Positions 56,849 through 63,987 of a DNA stretch of 64,000 nucleotides are shown here, piece by piece (position 1 is the stretch's first letter; each line of letters starts with the position of its first letter). Origin of the DNA: a virus; the IMG/VR virus record IMGVR_UViG_3300049793_000366, positions 434,865 to 498,864 of that record; one strand, written 5' to 3'. Below the pieces are notes generated by a model that was not told the DNA's origin, ran no database searches, and saw nothing but the letters and a program-made list of their open reading frames with translations. A program made the position numbers and the translations under genes.

Positions 56849-57124
56849 TCATCTAAATAGTCTGTTTATTTTGACTTCTCGGATTTTTTGCAACTCAAAA
56901 TTTTTTGCAGCGAACGTCTGAATCATTTGTCTACACTGATGAATGAACTTACGCTTGAGAGCATTACCCTTCTTACTACTAATCAGAAAACAATTATCAG
57001 ACCATACATACTTCTCACCGTATGTGATGTAGTAACCAGCTTCATGTCTGCTGATTCTAATATACCGGATATGTAAATCACGAAGACCGCACCTACGTCC
57101 TATCTTAATGAGTTCTTGTTTCAT
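56849..57124 (-). CDS. Basic C-tag protein, 91 aa
   Basis: MKQELIKIGRRCGLRDLHIRYI start; strongly basic and aromatic. Ends KIREVKINRLFR. Could bind nucleic acid (inference from charge). Confidence 0.71.
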   Translation of the reverse strand: MKQELIKIGRRCGLRDLHIRYIRISRHEAGYYITYGEKYVWSDNCFLISSKKGNALKRKFIHQCRQMIQTFAAKNFELQKIREVKINRLFR

Positions 57125-57519
57125 GGTATATGAATCATCATGTTTAATACTACGTGTTTATTAACGAAATAATGTAGATTAATATCGGTTATTGGTATAG
57201 GCTTTGGATATATCACTCTACCTTTTGTAACTATACTAAAGTCTGCTATACCAACTTCTACTTTTAAGTCAAGCTCAGAAAGTTTTTTGAATATCCTTAT
57301 TACTTCTGACCTAAGCTGAGTTGTAAATATAATCATATCTTCTTCTAATATATTATCATTACTGATATTATTAAACAGTATAGGATCTATCAGTCTTATA
57401 TAGCGGGAACCATAGCTTCTACCATTTTGATTATACTTATCAATATTACTAGTGATGAAGAAGTCATATTCTTCTATAATAGTACTGAGCGTGTTAAATA
57501 TAACAATACTATTGTTCAT
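57121..57519 (-). CDS. Family B protein without N-tag, 132 aa
   Basis: FNTLSTIIEEYDFFITSNID and SEVIRIFKKLSELDLKVEVGI are family B; the start MNNSIVI has no tag. A tandem paralogue of the next gene (shared DMIIFTxQLxSEV and NKxVxL). Confidence 0.75.
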   Translation of the reverse strand: MNNSIVIFNTLSTIIEEYDFFITSNIDKYNQNGRSYGSRYIRLIDPILFNNISNDNILEEDMIIFTTQLRSEVIRIFKKLSELDLKVEVGIADFSIVTKGRVIYPKPIPITDINLHYFVNKHVVLNMMIHIP

Positions 57520-57902
57520 TATAATCCAATAACCAATTTAAGTATTACTCGCTTATTTAAAAATTCATTAAGGTCTACCTCTTCAAATTGTTTTGGTTCT
57601 TTAAGCCATGCCATATACATACGAATCATATAGTCGTCTAAGATTCTAATTTTAACTGGTACTTCAAATTCTAAAAGCTTCTTATAAATCTTTACTACCT
57701 CTGACTTCAGTTGTGGTGTAAAGATAATCATATCCTCTTCTCTTATAGTATCTTCGAATATTACAGTGGAAGCCGGATCTACCAGGCGTATTTCTTTGAT
57801 TATTTCACCAGCATTCATAATCTGGTGACCACTCACACTGAAATCATACTCTTCTATGAGAGTGCTTATCGCATCTGTTATGGTTTTACCTTTCTCAGTC
57901 AT
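57519..57902 (-). CDS. Family B protein without N-tag, 127 aa
   Basis: MTEKGKTITDAISTLIEEYDFSVSG start: family B begins at once. EDMIIFTPQLKSEVVKIYKKLLEFEVPVKIRI follows. Controlled by a palindromic-spacer promoter, not a TATATA element. Confidence 0.75.
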   Translation of the reverse strand: MTEKGKTITDAISTLIEEYDFSVSGHQIMNAGEIIKEIRLVDPASTVIFEDTIREEDMIIFTPQLKSEVVKIYKKLLEFEVPVKIRILDDYMIRMYMAWLKEPKQFEEVDLNEFLNKRVILKLVIGL

Positions 57903-57906
57903 GTTA

Positions 57907-57938
57907 TAAATATACGGATAATATTCCGGATTACCAAA
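57907..57938 (-). promoter_or_regulatory. Promoter with palindromic spacer, leaderless spacing
   Basis: Minus strand TTTG (57938-57935), 20 bases with CCGGAATATTATCCG, TATATTTA (57914-57907); four bases to ATG. Confidence 0.86.
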
Positions 57939-58232
57939 TCAGAGTAATTGGGTTAATTTCCTATCACGAGTGAATTGCTCAAAGCTCAATGGTTCTACTT
58001 GGTCGTCATATACAACCATTTTAAGTATGCGCTCGTGTATTTGGTGTATTTTGATATTATTGTATTCATCATCTAATTTACCTTTGATATCAGATAATAC
58101 AAATTCTGGTGGTACATCCGAATGTAGTTCAGCGATGTGAGTAGCGATGTATAGCATATTCTCTGAGTTATACCCAGTGAATCCATATAAATAATACTTA
58201 TATCTTTCTAGTGATTCTAATGTGAGACTCAT
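57939..58232 (-). CDS. Tandem-triplet C-tag protein, 97 aa
   Basis: LESLERYKYYLYGF start and FEQFTRDRKLTQLL end. With the next two genes it forms three neighbouring paralogues (pattern Y-x-x-SLxxYxxYL...FxRDxKLxxLL), all helical. Confidence 0.77.
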   Translation of the reverse strand: MSLTLESLERYKYYLYGFTGYNSENMLYIATHIAELHSDVPPEFVLSDIKGKLDDEYNNIKIHQIHERILKMVVYDDQVEPLSFEQFTRDRKLTQLL

Positions 58233-58492
58233 AGCAATTTGTTTAGCTTATGGTCGCGGATAAATTGTTCATATGGTAATAGTTCCTTCTCAGTAATGAT
58301 TGACTCCATTTCATTCTCAAGACTAATGAAAATATCATGCAGTAAAAAGCTTTCTATGGTTCTGTGTTTGGCTGTTTCAATATACTTATCTATACGTATT
58401 CTCATATAATCCAATGTCTCAGGCTTATTGAACTTATATAAGTATTCCTGATAGGCTTGTAACGATTCTAAATATGTTATCTGTGATGTCAT
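58229..58492 (-). CDS. Tandem-triplet C-tag protein, 87 aa
   Basis: TYLESLQAYQEYLYKF start; YEQFIRDHKLNKLL end, close to the tag consensus. Overlaps by four bases with each neighbour. Confidence 0.78.
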   Translation of the reverse strand: MTSQITYLESLQAYQEYLYKFNKPETLDYMRIRIDKYIETAKHRTIESFLLHDIFISLENEMESIITEKELLPYEQFIRDHKLNKLL

Positions 58493-58755
58493 AGTATCTG
58501 GTCTAATTTATTATCACGCATGAACTCTATATAGGATAATACTTTACCCTTTGATATGTGTATGGTATCTACTTCATATTTTAGCTTAGATATAACATCC
58601 AACATAACTATATTTGATATAGGTTGTGTCTTGATGATGTTCATTAAGTTATTTATCTGAACACCAAGTATCATCATAGAATCAGAGTTGCTTATATCAA
58701 ATAAATATTCTTGATAGGCTTTTAATGATTTCAAATATGTTAACTGGTCTTCCAC
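58489..58755 (-). CDS. Tandem-triplet C-tag protein, 88 aa
   Basis: TYLKSLKAYQEYLFDI start; YIEFMRDNKLDQIL end. Oldest-looking of the three by position in the operon; the order of duplication cannot be read. Confidence 0.78.
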   Translation of the reverse strand: MEDQLTYLKSLKAYQEYLFDISNSDSMMILGVQINNLMNIIKTQPISNIVMLDVISKLKYEVDTIHISKGKVLSYIEFMRDNKLDQIL

Positions 58756-59177
58756 TACTTGTATTCAGGTTCTATTGTAGAAATTTCATCAAGTTCTTTT
58801 TTGTTTTCAACCAACCAAATATTATAAGCTTCCATAAAGTCTTTATCCTTTAAAGCTTCTTCGAGTGGAAAATCATCACCATTATCATCTACTAATGTTT
58901 CGATGTTTAAGAATGCGCGGATGAAGTTAAGGTTGTCAATACCTTCATCACTTTCCTCTAAGCAATATCCTTTGGTTAAACAAATCCACTCTTCATTATG
59001 AATGAACATATTATCACCATCGATAACTTTAAGTTTACCTTCTGAAATCAATTCATCGAGTAAGGCACCTAAACCATGTGGTCTAAGTATGTGGCCCGGT
59101 AAGCCTTGTCCTGTTTCTTTATACACATCTACTGCCGCTTTATAAAGCTCTTGTTTTGTCATTTCTACTTGTTCCAT
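58755..59177 (-). CDS. Unknown 140-aa protein
   Basis: N-terminal ELYKAAVDVYKETGQGLPGHILRPHGLGALLDELISEGKLKVI looks like a winged-helix-type domain; the C-terminal half is acidic. No tag. Confidence 0.7.
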   Translation of the reverse strand: MEQVEMTKQELYKAAVDVYKETGQGLPGHILRPHGLGALLDELISEGKLKVIDGDNMFIHNEEWICLTKGYCLEESDEGIDNLNFIRAFLNIETLVDDNGDDFPLEEALKDKDFMEAYNIWLVENKKELDEISTIEPEYK

Positions 59178-59885
59178 TTACCAAATTTTAGGATTAATTT
59201 CTTTTTGTTGTTTAAATATATCTTGACCAACAGCTACCCATTGGTTCCAATTCATTCTAAGTTCTTCTGGGTGATAACCAGTCGCGCTACCGTTATGTCG
59301 TGACACATACGACATGATACACTCAGCATGAATAGAGTGATGATTATATTCGTTCTCACCGCAACCACAGGCAGTGCCTCTACCGTTATTATATTCCCAT
59401 ACGAGTGGAATTAAACCACAGATTTTACATGGCGCCCATGCGCTTGGATTTGTCACTCGTTTGTATGCTGAGATAGCTTTATAATTCCTACGATGTTCAA
59501 GCCATACTTTCATAGACTTAAGCATACCAGCTTTCATTTTAACATTACGCTTGGTGATGAAGTTATCAATCTCATACTTATCTGGTATAAGATTGATGAA
59601 TGTATCGGCATCCATTTCTTGTATCGCCATCACATTAGAAGCAGTGATTGTAACAGAATCACCAGCAGCTTTTCTATCCTTGAAGAACCGCGCATATTTC
59701 AAATCAGTAATACTGTATAGTGTGTCTTTTTTATCAGGGCTACCACTATCACAGCCCATGAAGAATCGTTTTTCATCTTCATCAAATAAAGCAGATAATT
59801 TATTATCGCGCTGACGTTGTTTATCAGTAATCTCTATGTAATAGAATATGTCTCTCTTGGTAGAGTAGTATAATTTATTATCCAT
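59178..59885 (-). CDS. Lar-like zinc protein with internal C-tag motif, 235 aa
   Basis: KQRQRDNKLSALFDED at about residues 22-37 matches the C-tag, here near the N-terminus. The C-terminal part (CKICGLIPLVWEY...CGCGE, then HSIHAECIM and ELRMNWNQW) resembles phage Lar-family restriction-alleviation-type zinc proteins. Middle region unrecognised. Counter-defence is possible but inferred. Confidence 0.75.
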   Translation of the reverse strand: MDNKLYYSTKRDIFYYIEITDKQRQRDNKLSALFDEDEKRFFMGCDSGSPDKKDTLYSITDLKYARFFKDRKAAGDSVTITASNVMAIQEMDADTFINLIPDKYEIDNFITKRNVKMKAGMLKSMKVWLEHRRNYKAISAYKRVTNPSAWAPCKICGLIPLVWEYNNGRGTACGCGENEYNHHSIHAECIMSYVSRHNGSATGYHPEELRMNWNQWVAVGQDIFKQQKEINPKIW

Positions 59886-60183
59886 TTATTAATTGTTTGA
59901 GCTTTCTATCTCTATTCTCTGGTATATTTATCTTGAAGTTATCTAAGTTAAAATATGGTTCGCGTTGACCATATACCTCCGTGTGTATTGGTTCATTATG
60001 AATCTCATTTAGTACTATACCATACACAACTGTATTGTCAACTTTTTCTGATATAATATCTCGTATGGTATAAGTTTGTTCATTAACTGGGTACATAACA
60101 CCTTTCATATCACCAGCCCCTTCAAAGTTTTTATTTGTAGGTCTTAAATAAGTGACGCTATCTCCTATTTTTATATTAGCCAT
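59878..60183 (-). CDS. C-tag protein with KOW/SH3-like opening, 101 aa
   Basis: MANIKIGDSVTYLRP start (barrel-like), QTYTIRDIISEKVDNTVVYGIVL middle, ENRDRKLKQLING end. Overlaps both neighbours. Confidence 0.76.
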   Translation of the reverse strand: MANIKIGDSVTYLRPTNKNFEGAGDMKGVMYPVNEQTYTIRDIISEKVDNTVVYGIVLNEIHNEPIHTEVYGQREPYFNLDNFKINIPENRDRKLKQLING

Positions 60184-60556
60184 TGATTATATTTTCTGCG
60201 ACTGTTCTGAATAAATCTTCTGCGATTAAATCGTCAATAACAATCTCTCTACACTCCTGTTTGAATACTTCTCTGAATCTTTCATTAAGATGATTTCTTC
60301 TCCACTCATTATCTGGTGCGAGTTGGAATACACAATCTACATTCTCACCAGTTACATTATGATGTGTGTATAAACGATAATCGGCAGTGTCGTAATTGAT
60401 TTCACTATTGGTATCACCATGACTAAATACAACAAGTGTGTAGTGTTTATCAACGAAGTAATCTGGGTAGTATTTATACTCTATTGCCCAGCCAGCACCA
60501 GGGTGTGTGATACCAATTTGCACGAATCCTATATTAGTAAACTTCTCTATGAACAT
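60176..60556 (-). CDS. Unknown 126-aa protein
   Basis: Not recognised. HPGAGWAIEYKYYPDYF and YTLVVFSHGDTNSEI; helical end (VFKQECREIVIDDLIAEDLF). No clear tag. Confidence 0.66.
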   Translation of the reverse strand: MFIEKFTNIGFVQIGITHPGAGWAIEYKYYPDYFVDKHYTLVVFSHGDTNSEINYDTADYRLYTHHNVTGENVDCVFQLAPDNEWRRNHLNERFREVFKQECREIVIDDLIAEDLFRTVAENIING

Positions 60557-60783
60557 AATTTACTCAACTTATAATCTCTGATGAATTCTAATGATAGGTG
60601 TATCGTAACTTCAGCGTGTGATGTTAAACCATATCTATCACCTGGTCTCAATCTATATTCAACGTGTTGTTTATCGTGTTCTGCTTTTAATTCATCTGGG
60701 TTGTAACATTCATATCTACAACCTACGTTACTGATGCAGTCGATGAACCACTTATCGTCCTTTTTATCTAATCTACCTATCAT
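60547..60783 (-). CDS. C-tag protein, 78 aa
   Basis: IGRLDKKDDKWFIDCISNVG start; RPGDRYGLTSH; ends EFIRDYKLSKLCS. First gene after the 60.8 kb promoter. Confidence 0.75.
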   Translation of the reverse strand: MIGRLDKKDDKWFIDCISNVGCRYECYNPDELKAEHDKQHVEYRLRPGDRYGLTSHAEVTIHLSLEFIRDYKLSKLCS

Positions 60784-60787
60784 GTCC

Positions 60788-60819
60788 TAAATGTACGGAT
60801 AATATCCCGTATTACCAAA
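60788..60819 (-). promoter_or_regulatory. Promoter with palindromic spacer, leaderless spacing
   Basis: Minus strand TTTG (60819-60816), 20 bases with CGGGATATTATCCG, TACATTTA (60795-60788); four bases to ATG. Confidence 0.86.
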
Positions 60820-60825
60820 TTTATG

Positions 60826-61098
60826 CTAAAATTGCCAATAAACTATCTCTTTTACGTCTTTAAACCTCTCTTTTAGCGCAATAACATACTTATTATCCAA
60901 TATACAGATGTCTTTCTTATAATCGAAGTGCTTTTCACATAATGTAATATTTTCAAAGGAATTTGTATAATCGAAGCCATCCATATGATTTGAATATACT
61001 TCAACCAGACCGTCCTTATTTACCAAAGCAATAGAGTGACAATGGTCAGTATCTTTTATAATACCTGGTATATTATTTATAACATCTGCTACGGTCAT
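60826..61098 (-). CDS. Unknown 90-aa protein
   Basis: Start MTVADVINNIPG at 61098, just after the upstream stop. SIALVNKDGLVEVYSNHMDGFDY and KYVIALKERFKDVKEIVYW. No tag. Confidence 0.68.
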   Translation of the reverse strand: MTVADVINNIPGIIKDTDHCHSIALVNKDGLVEVYSNHMDGFDYTNSFENITLCEKHFDYKKDICILDNKYVIALKERFKDVKEIVYWQF

Positions 61099-61102
61099 GT
61101 TT

Positions 61103-61471
61103 CTATACGGGATTAACTTCTTTATAACCAAACATATTTCTCTCAATCATTTTGCGCTCTGTGTAGAAGAACAATCGGAATGGTCGTGGTGGTTCTAAGT
61201 AACGCTCTACACCATCTATCATTGTTTTTATTTGATACTCACATAGACGGTGCTTATTACCATCAGTGTCAGTATGTGTCTTATCTTTTCGTTCAACTGT
61301 AAATTCGGTACCAAGTGGTATCAACACCGTTTTATTAGTGTTAGTTGTCCGGAATCTACTAAAGCATACTTCATTATTCAACTGTCTCAGCTTACTATCA
61401 CGAACGAAGCTTTTATCTGTAAACTCACTATAATCATATATAGTATGGTTTATGGATTTAAATATAGTCAT
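61103..61471 (-). CDS. Unknown 122-aa protein with N-terminal tag-like motif
   Basis: DKSFVRDSKLRQLNNEV (about residues 19-35) is the C-tag motif near the N-terminus; the rest is a basic beta domain (EYQIKTMIDGVERYLEPP). It may be a fusion in which a tagged small protein gained a C-terminal domain. Confidence 0.7.
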   Translation of the reverse strand: MTIFKSINHTIYDYSEFTDKSFVRDSKLRQLNNEVCFSRFRTTNTNKTVLIPLGTEFTVERKDKTHTDTDGNKHRLCEYQIKTMIDGVERYLEPPRPFRLFFYTERKMIERNMFGYKEVNPV

Positions 61472-61758
61472 TACTCAAATAGTTTATTTATTTTTGAATC
61501 GAGTATTATTTGTTTTATTATATCAGGTAGAAATCCAATACTCGTGTTACCTATGAATGGATTAGCTGTGCGATATATTTCAACACCCTTGTGTAATTCT
61601 TCCGCTTCTTCAATAGTCTCAACATCAGTTATGCTATTTTCAGTGATAGTGTAGGTTTTATTATGCCCTTTGAAATTAACCGTTCGTATATTTATAGCAT
61701 AGCTGGTATAATCAACAACATCACCACTTTGTATATTCACACTTGTTACAATTATCAT
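61471..61758 (-). CDS. C-tag protein, 95 aa
   Basis: MIIVTSVNIQSGDVVDY start; TIEEAEELHKGVEIYRTANPF helix; ends IILDSKINKLFE, a tag lacking the usual Arg. Resembles 61,898-62,191 (SSEEAQSLYDALEAY). Confidence 0.73.
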   Translation of the reverse strand: MIIVTSVNIQSGDVVDYTSYAINIRTVNFKGHNKTYTITENSITDVETIEEAEELHKGVEIYRTANPFIGNTSIGFLPDIIKQIILDSKINKLFE

Positions 61759-61901
61759 TTATTCATTAACTTCTTATACAATCTGTTTAAATCTGTTTTG
61801 GTTCCGACTAACTTAGCTAACTTAAGTTTCTTCTTTTGCTTCTTACCGAGTCCAATGCCCATATCAATGAATTTGATATGTCTTTCTATTTGTTTATTCA
61901 T
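61755..61901 (-). CDS. Small basic protein, 48 aa
   Basis: MNKQIERHIKFIDMGIGLGKKQKKKLKLAKLVG, Lys-rich helix; ends NRLYKKLMNK, tag-like in form. Start and stop overlap both neighbouring genes by four bases. Confidence 0.68.
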   Translation of the reverse strand: MNKQIERHIKFIDMGIGLGKKQKKKLKLAKLVGTKTDLNRLYKKLMNK

Positions 61902-62191
61902 TTTGTTAGTTCATCAAGCTTAAGTGTTCGTATTTCTTCTTTTAATACTGTTTGTAGAAATCTGATATGTTGATTGTCTCTCTTTATAATGTAGGCTTCG
62001 AGTGCGTCATATAAACTCTGTGCTTCTTCGGATGATTCAACTGGTGTCCACAACTTATTATCATTTGCCTTTGCATTTGTATAGCGTATGACATAAGTTC
62101 TGTTGTCAGTTTTTATATTCCAAAATAGTGTATTACCACTTGGATCTTTGGGGTTCCCGCCAGTTTTAGCCATGACGCTCCCTACTACCAT
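61898..62191 (-). CDS. C-tag protein, 97 aa
   Basis: DNRTYVIRYTNAKAND beta start, SSEEAQSLYDALEAYIIKRD helix, end EEIRTLKLDELTK. ATG at 62191 overlaps the upstream stop; MAKTGGN at 62173 is an alternative start. Confidence 0.73.
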   Translation of the reverse strand: MVVGSVMAKTGGNPKDPSGNTLFWNIKTDNRTYVIRYTNAKANDNKLWTPVESSEEAQSLYDALEAYIIKRDNQHIRFLQTVLKEEIRTLKLDELTK

Positions 62192-62505
62192 TAGTAATTG
62201 ATAGTGAATGGTTCGTATGACATGATTTGATTACCGTTGTTCCAGTTAGATGTGTCTAACTGAGATTCATCATCAGTCTTTGAATTGAAGACTTGTACAC
62301 AACCATTGATAATCTTTTTACCCTCTGTTATCTTGTAGGGTAGTCGGTCTTTTTTTGGTGAGCATAAGTACTCAGTTTTACTTGTTGTGTTCTTAACAAG
62401 CACTTCTGTGTCTTTTGGTGTCTTATAGATACTGAATACTTCTTTAGATGCAATCAGTTCTTGTACTTGTTGTACGCTGAGATATCCGATGTTTGTTACT
62501 ATCAT
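62191..62505 (-). CDS. Unknown 104-aa protein
   Basis: LSVQQVQELIASKEVFSIYKTPKD, then TEYLCSPKKDRLPYKITEGKKI. No tag. Ends TINY. Confidence 0.66.
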   Translation of the reverse strand: MIVTNIGYLSVQQVQELIASKEVFSIYKTPKDTEVLVKNTTSKTEYLCSPKKDRLPYKITEGKKIINGCVQVFNSKTDDESQLDTSNWNNGNQIMSYEPFTINY

Positions 62506-62870
62506 ACTAATTCGTTTAAAAATTTATTACGCTTTGCTTGTTTTAATATCTTCTCACACAAGATTATATTCTGTTCGTATTTTCTATTCGTACTATCTGG
62601 GTCAAGATGGTTCTTAATCATCTGTGAATAACCGATAAGATAATTTTTAAATACGACTGTAAAAAAGGATTTTGGTTTCCTTTCTACACCACCGAGATTA
62701 GGGTCGAATTTATCTTCTTTCTTCTTTGTGAATTCAATACCATTATTCAATAATATTTCTCCTATCTCTTCATGTAAATCAGTGAACTTCTTAAGTTTAT
62801 TCATATAGACATAACAGTTGCTTCGGTATAAGCTAATCAAATGTTTTTCAATATTTTCGGTAAAATACAT
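62502..62870 (-). CDS. Helical C-tag protein, 122 aa
   Basis: MYFTENIEKHLISLY start; mostly helical with KKKEDKFDPNLGGVERKPKSFF loop. Ends AKRNKFLNELV, a C-tag variant. Confidence 0.7.
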   Translation of the reverse strand: MYFTENIEKHLISLYRSNCYVYMNKLKKFTDLHEEIGEILLNNGIEFTKKKEDKFDPNLGGVERKPKSFFTVVFKNYLIGYSQMIKNHLDPDSTNRKYEQNIILCEKILKQAKRNKFLNELV

Positions 62871-62890
62871 CGAATAATTGTCCGTGTAAC

Positions 62891-63124
62891 CTAATCCCTT
62901 ATTAGGTCAGGGTCTACGCGATATTCCGGATCTATTTGTTCTGGCTTAAACCATTCATTTAGCTTTTCTTTGGCTTCATCTTCTGTATCAAAAGAGTGAG
63001 CTTCATTAGAGCTATCTTTAACAAAGTTATTCGCGTAATAGTCACCTTCATCAAACCATTGTAAACACACAATAGTAATTAGACCATTCTCTCTTTTGTA
63101 TAATTTATAATATATTGCGCTCAT
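62891..63124 (-). CDS. Unknown 77-aa protein
   Basis: MSAIYYKLYKRENGLITIVCL start; DTEDEAKEKLNEWFKPE helix. Ends PDLIRD, cut short compared with a tag. Confidence 0.65.
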   Translation of the reverse strand: MSAIYYKLYKRENGLITIVCLQWFDEGDYYANNFVKDSSNEAHSFDTEDEAKEKLNEWFKPEQIDPEYRVDPDLIRD

Positions 63125-63987
63125 TAGTAAAATCTTCTATTTTTGTTTTTTAATTGTCTTTCATTGAATACGTGTTCTTCACACTTCTCTATGATGCTAC
63201 TTGATCCTTCGTGACACTCTTCACTATCATATTTCATTAGCATTTGTTGAGCTTCGTGTAGTGCGTATTCCAATTCTACGAAGTGTGTACCAATTGTATA
63301 TGGTATGCGTGATGTCTTAGTCGAGCCGCTTGAATGATGAATGATATCCAATGCTTTCTCAGCATATTCACACAACCTGCGTTTAAATTCTTTCTCTGTT
63401 TCTTTGAAGAGGTAACCATACATCTTGAATTGCTTCCCACTTTTTATATCAGCAACAGTTACTTTAAAGCAATCACTCTTAAGGTAGTAAAGGTCGTATT
63501 CTTTAGTAGGCATATCAGTCTCCCAACCAATTAGCTTAACCCGCGATTTATTATATACCTCACCTATTTGGCCAGATGATATTTTAACCACCTCAGTGGT
63601 ATTCTTTAGTGATTCGATTAGTTCTTCTAACTCAGTTTCATCTATACCACCAAATATATCCAAGATATAATGTTCATCACAATCTTTTGGTATAGCAGTT
63701 CTTGGCTTAGGATAATCGTTATAAACACTTTCGAATTTGAATTTACGTAATGTTACATCAGGCTTTACTTTAATTGGTTTAGCAACCTCAGCCTCTTTAC
63801 AAGCGACATTTATTATCACATAGTCTTCGTTGAAATTAATTTCGGTATTATAACCCTCTTCTTCTATTTTTCTACACGCACGTCTGAATTGTTTGAATAG
63901 TGTACTAAGAGAGTCAAGCTTATCTATGACATCACCGATTAATATACTTTTATATACATCGTCTAAATTAAGTGTTGAGTCTACCAA
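63124..63987 (-). CDS. Family B-like protein, probably cut by the window edge
   Basis: The first listed codon is TTG, and the frame stays open to base 64,000, so the true start probably lies outside. TLFKQFRRACRKIEEEGYNTEINF is the family B second half. A long unrecognised region follows, ending KNKNRRFY. Confidence 0.68.
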   Translation of the reverse strand: MVDSTLNLDDVYKSILIGDVIDKLDSLSTLFKQFRRACRKIEEEGYNTEINFNEDYVIINVACKEAEVAKPIKVKPDVTLRKFKFESVYNDYPKPRTAIPKDCDEHYILDIFGGIDETELEELIESLKNTTEVVKISSGQIGEVYNKSRVKLIGWETDMPTKEYDLYYLKSDCFKVTVADIKSGKQFKMYGYLFKETEKEFKRRLCEYAEKALDIIHHSSGSTKTSRIPYTIGTHFVELEYALHEAQQMLMKYDSEECHEGSSSIIEKCEEHVFNERQLKNKNRRFY

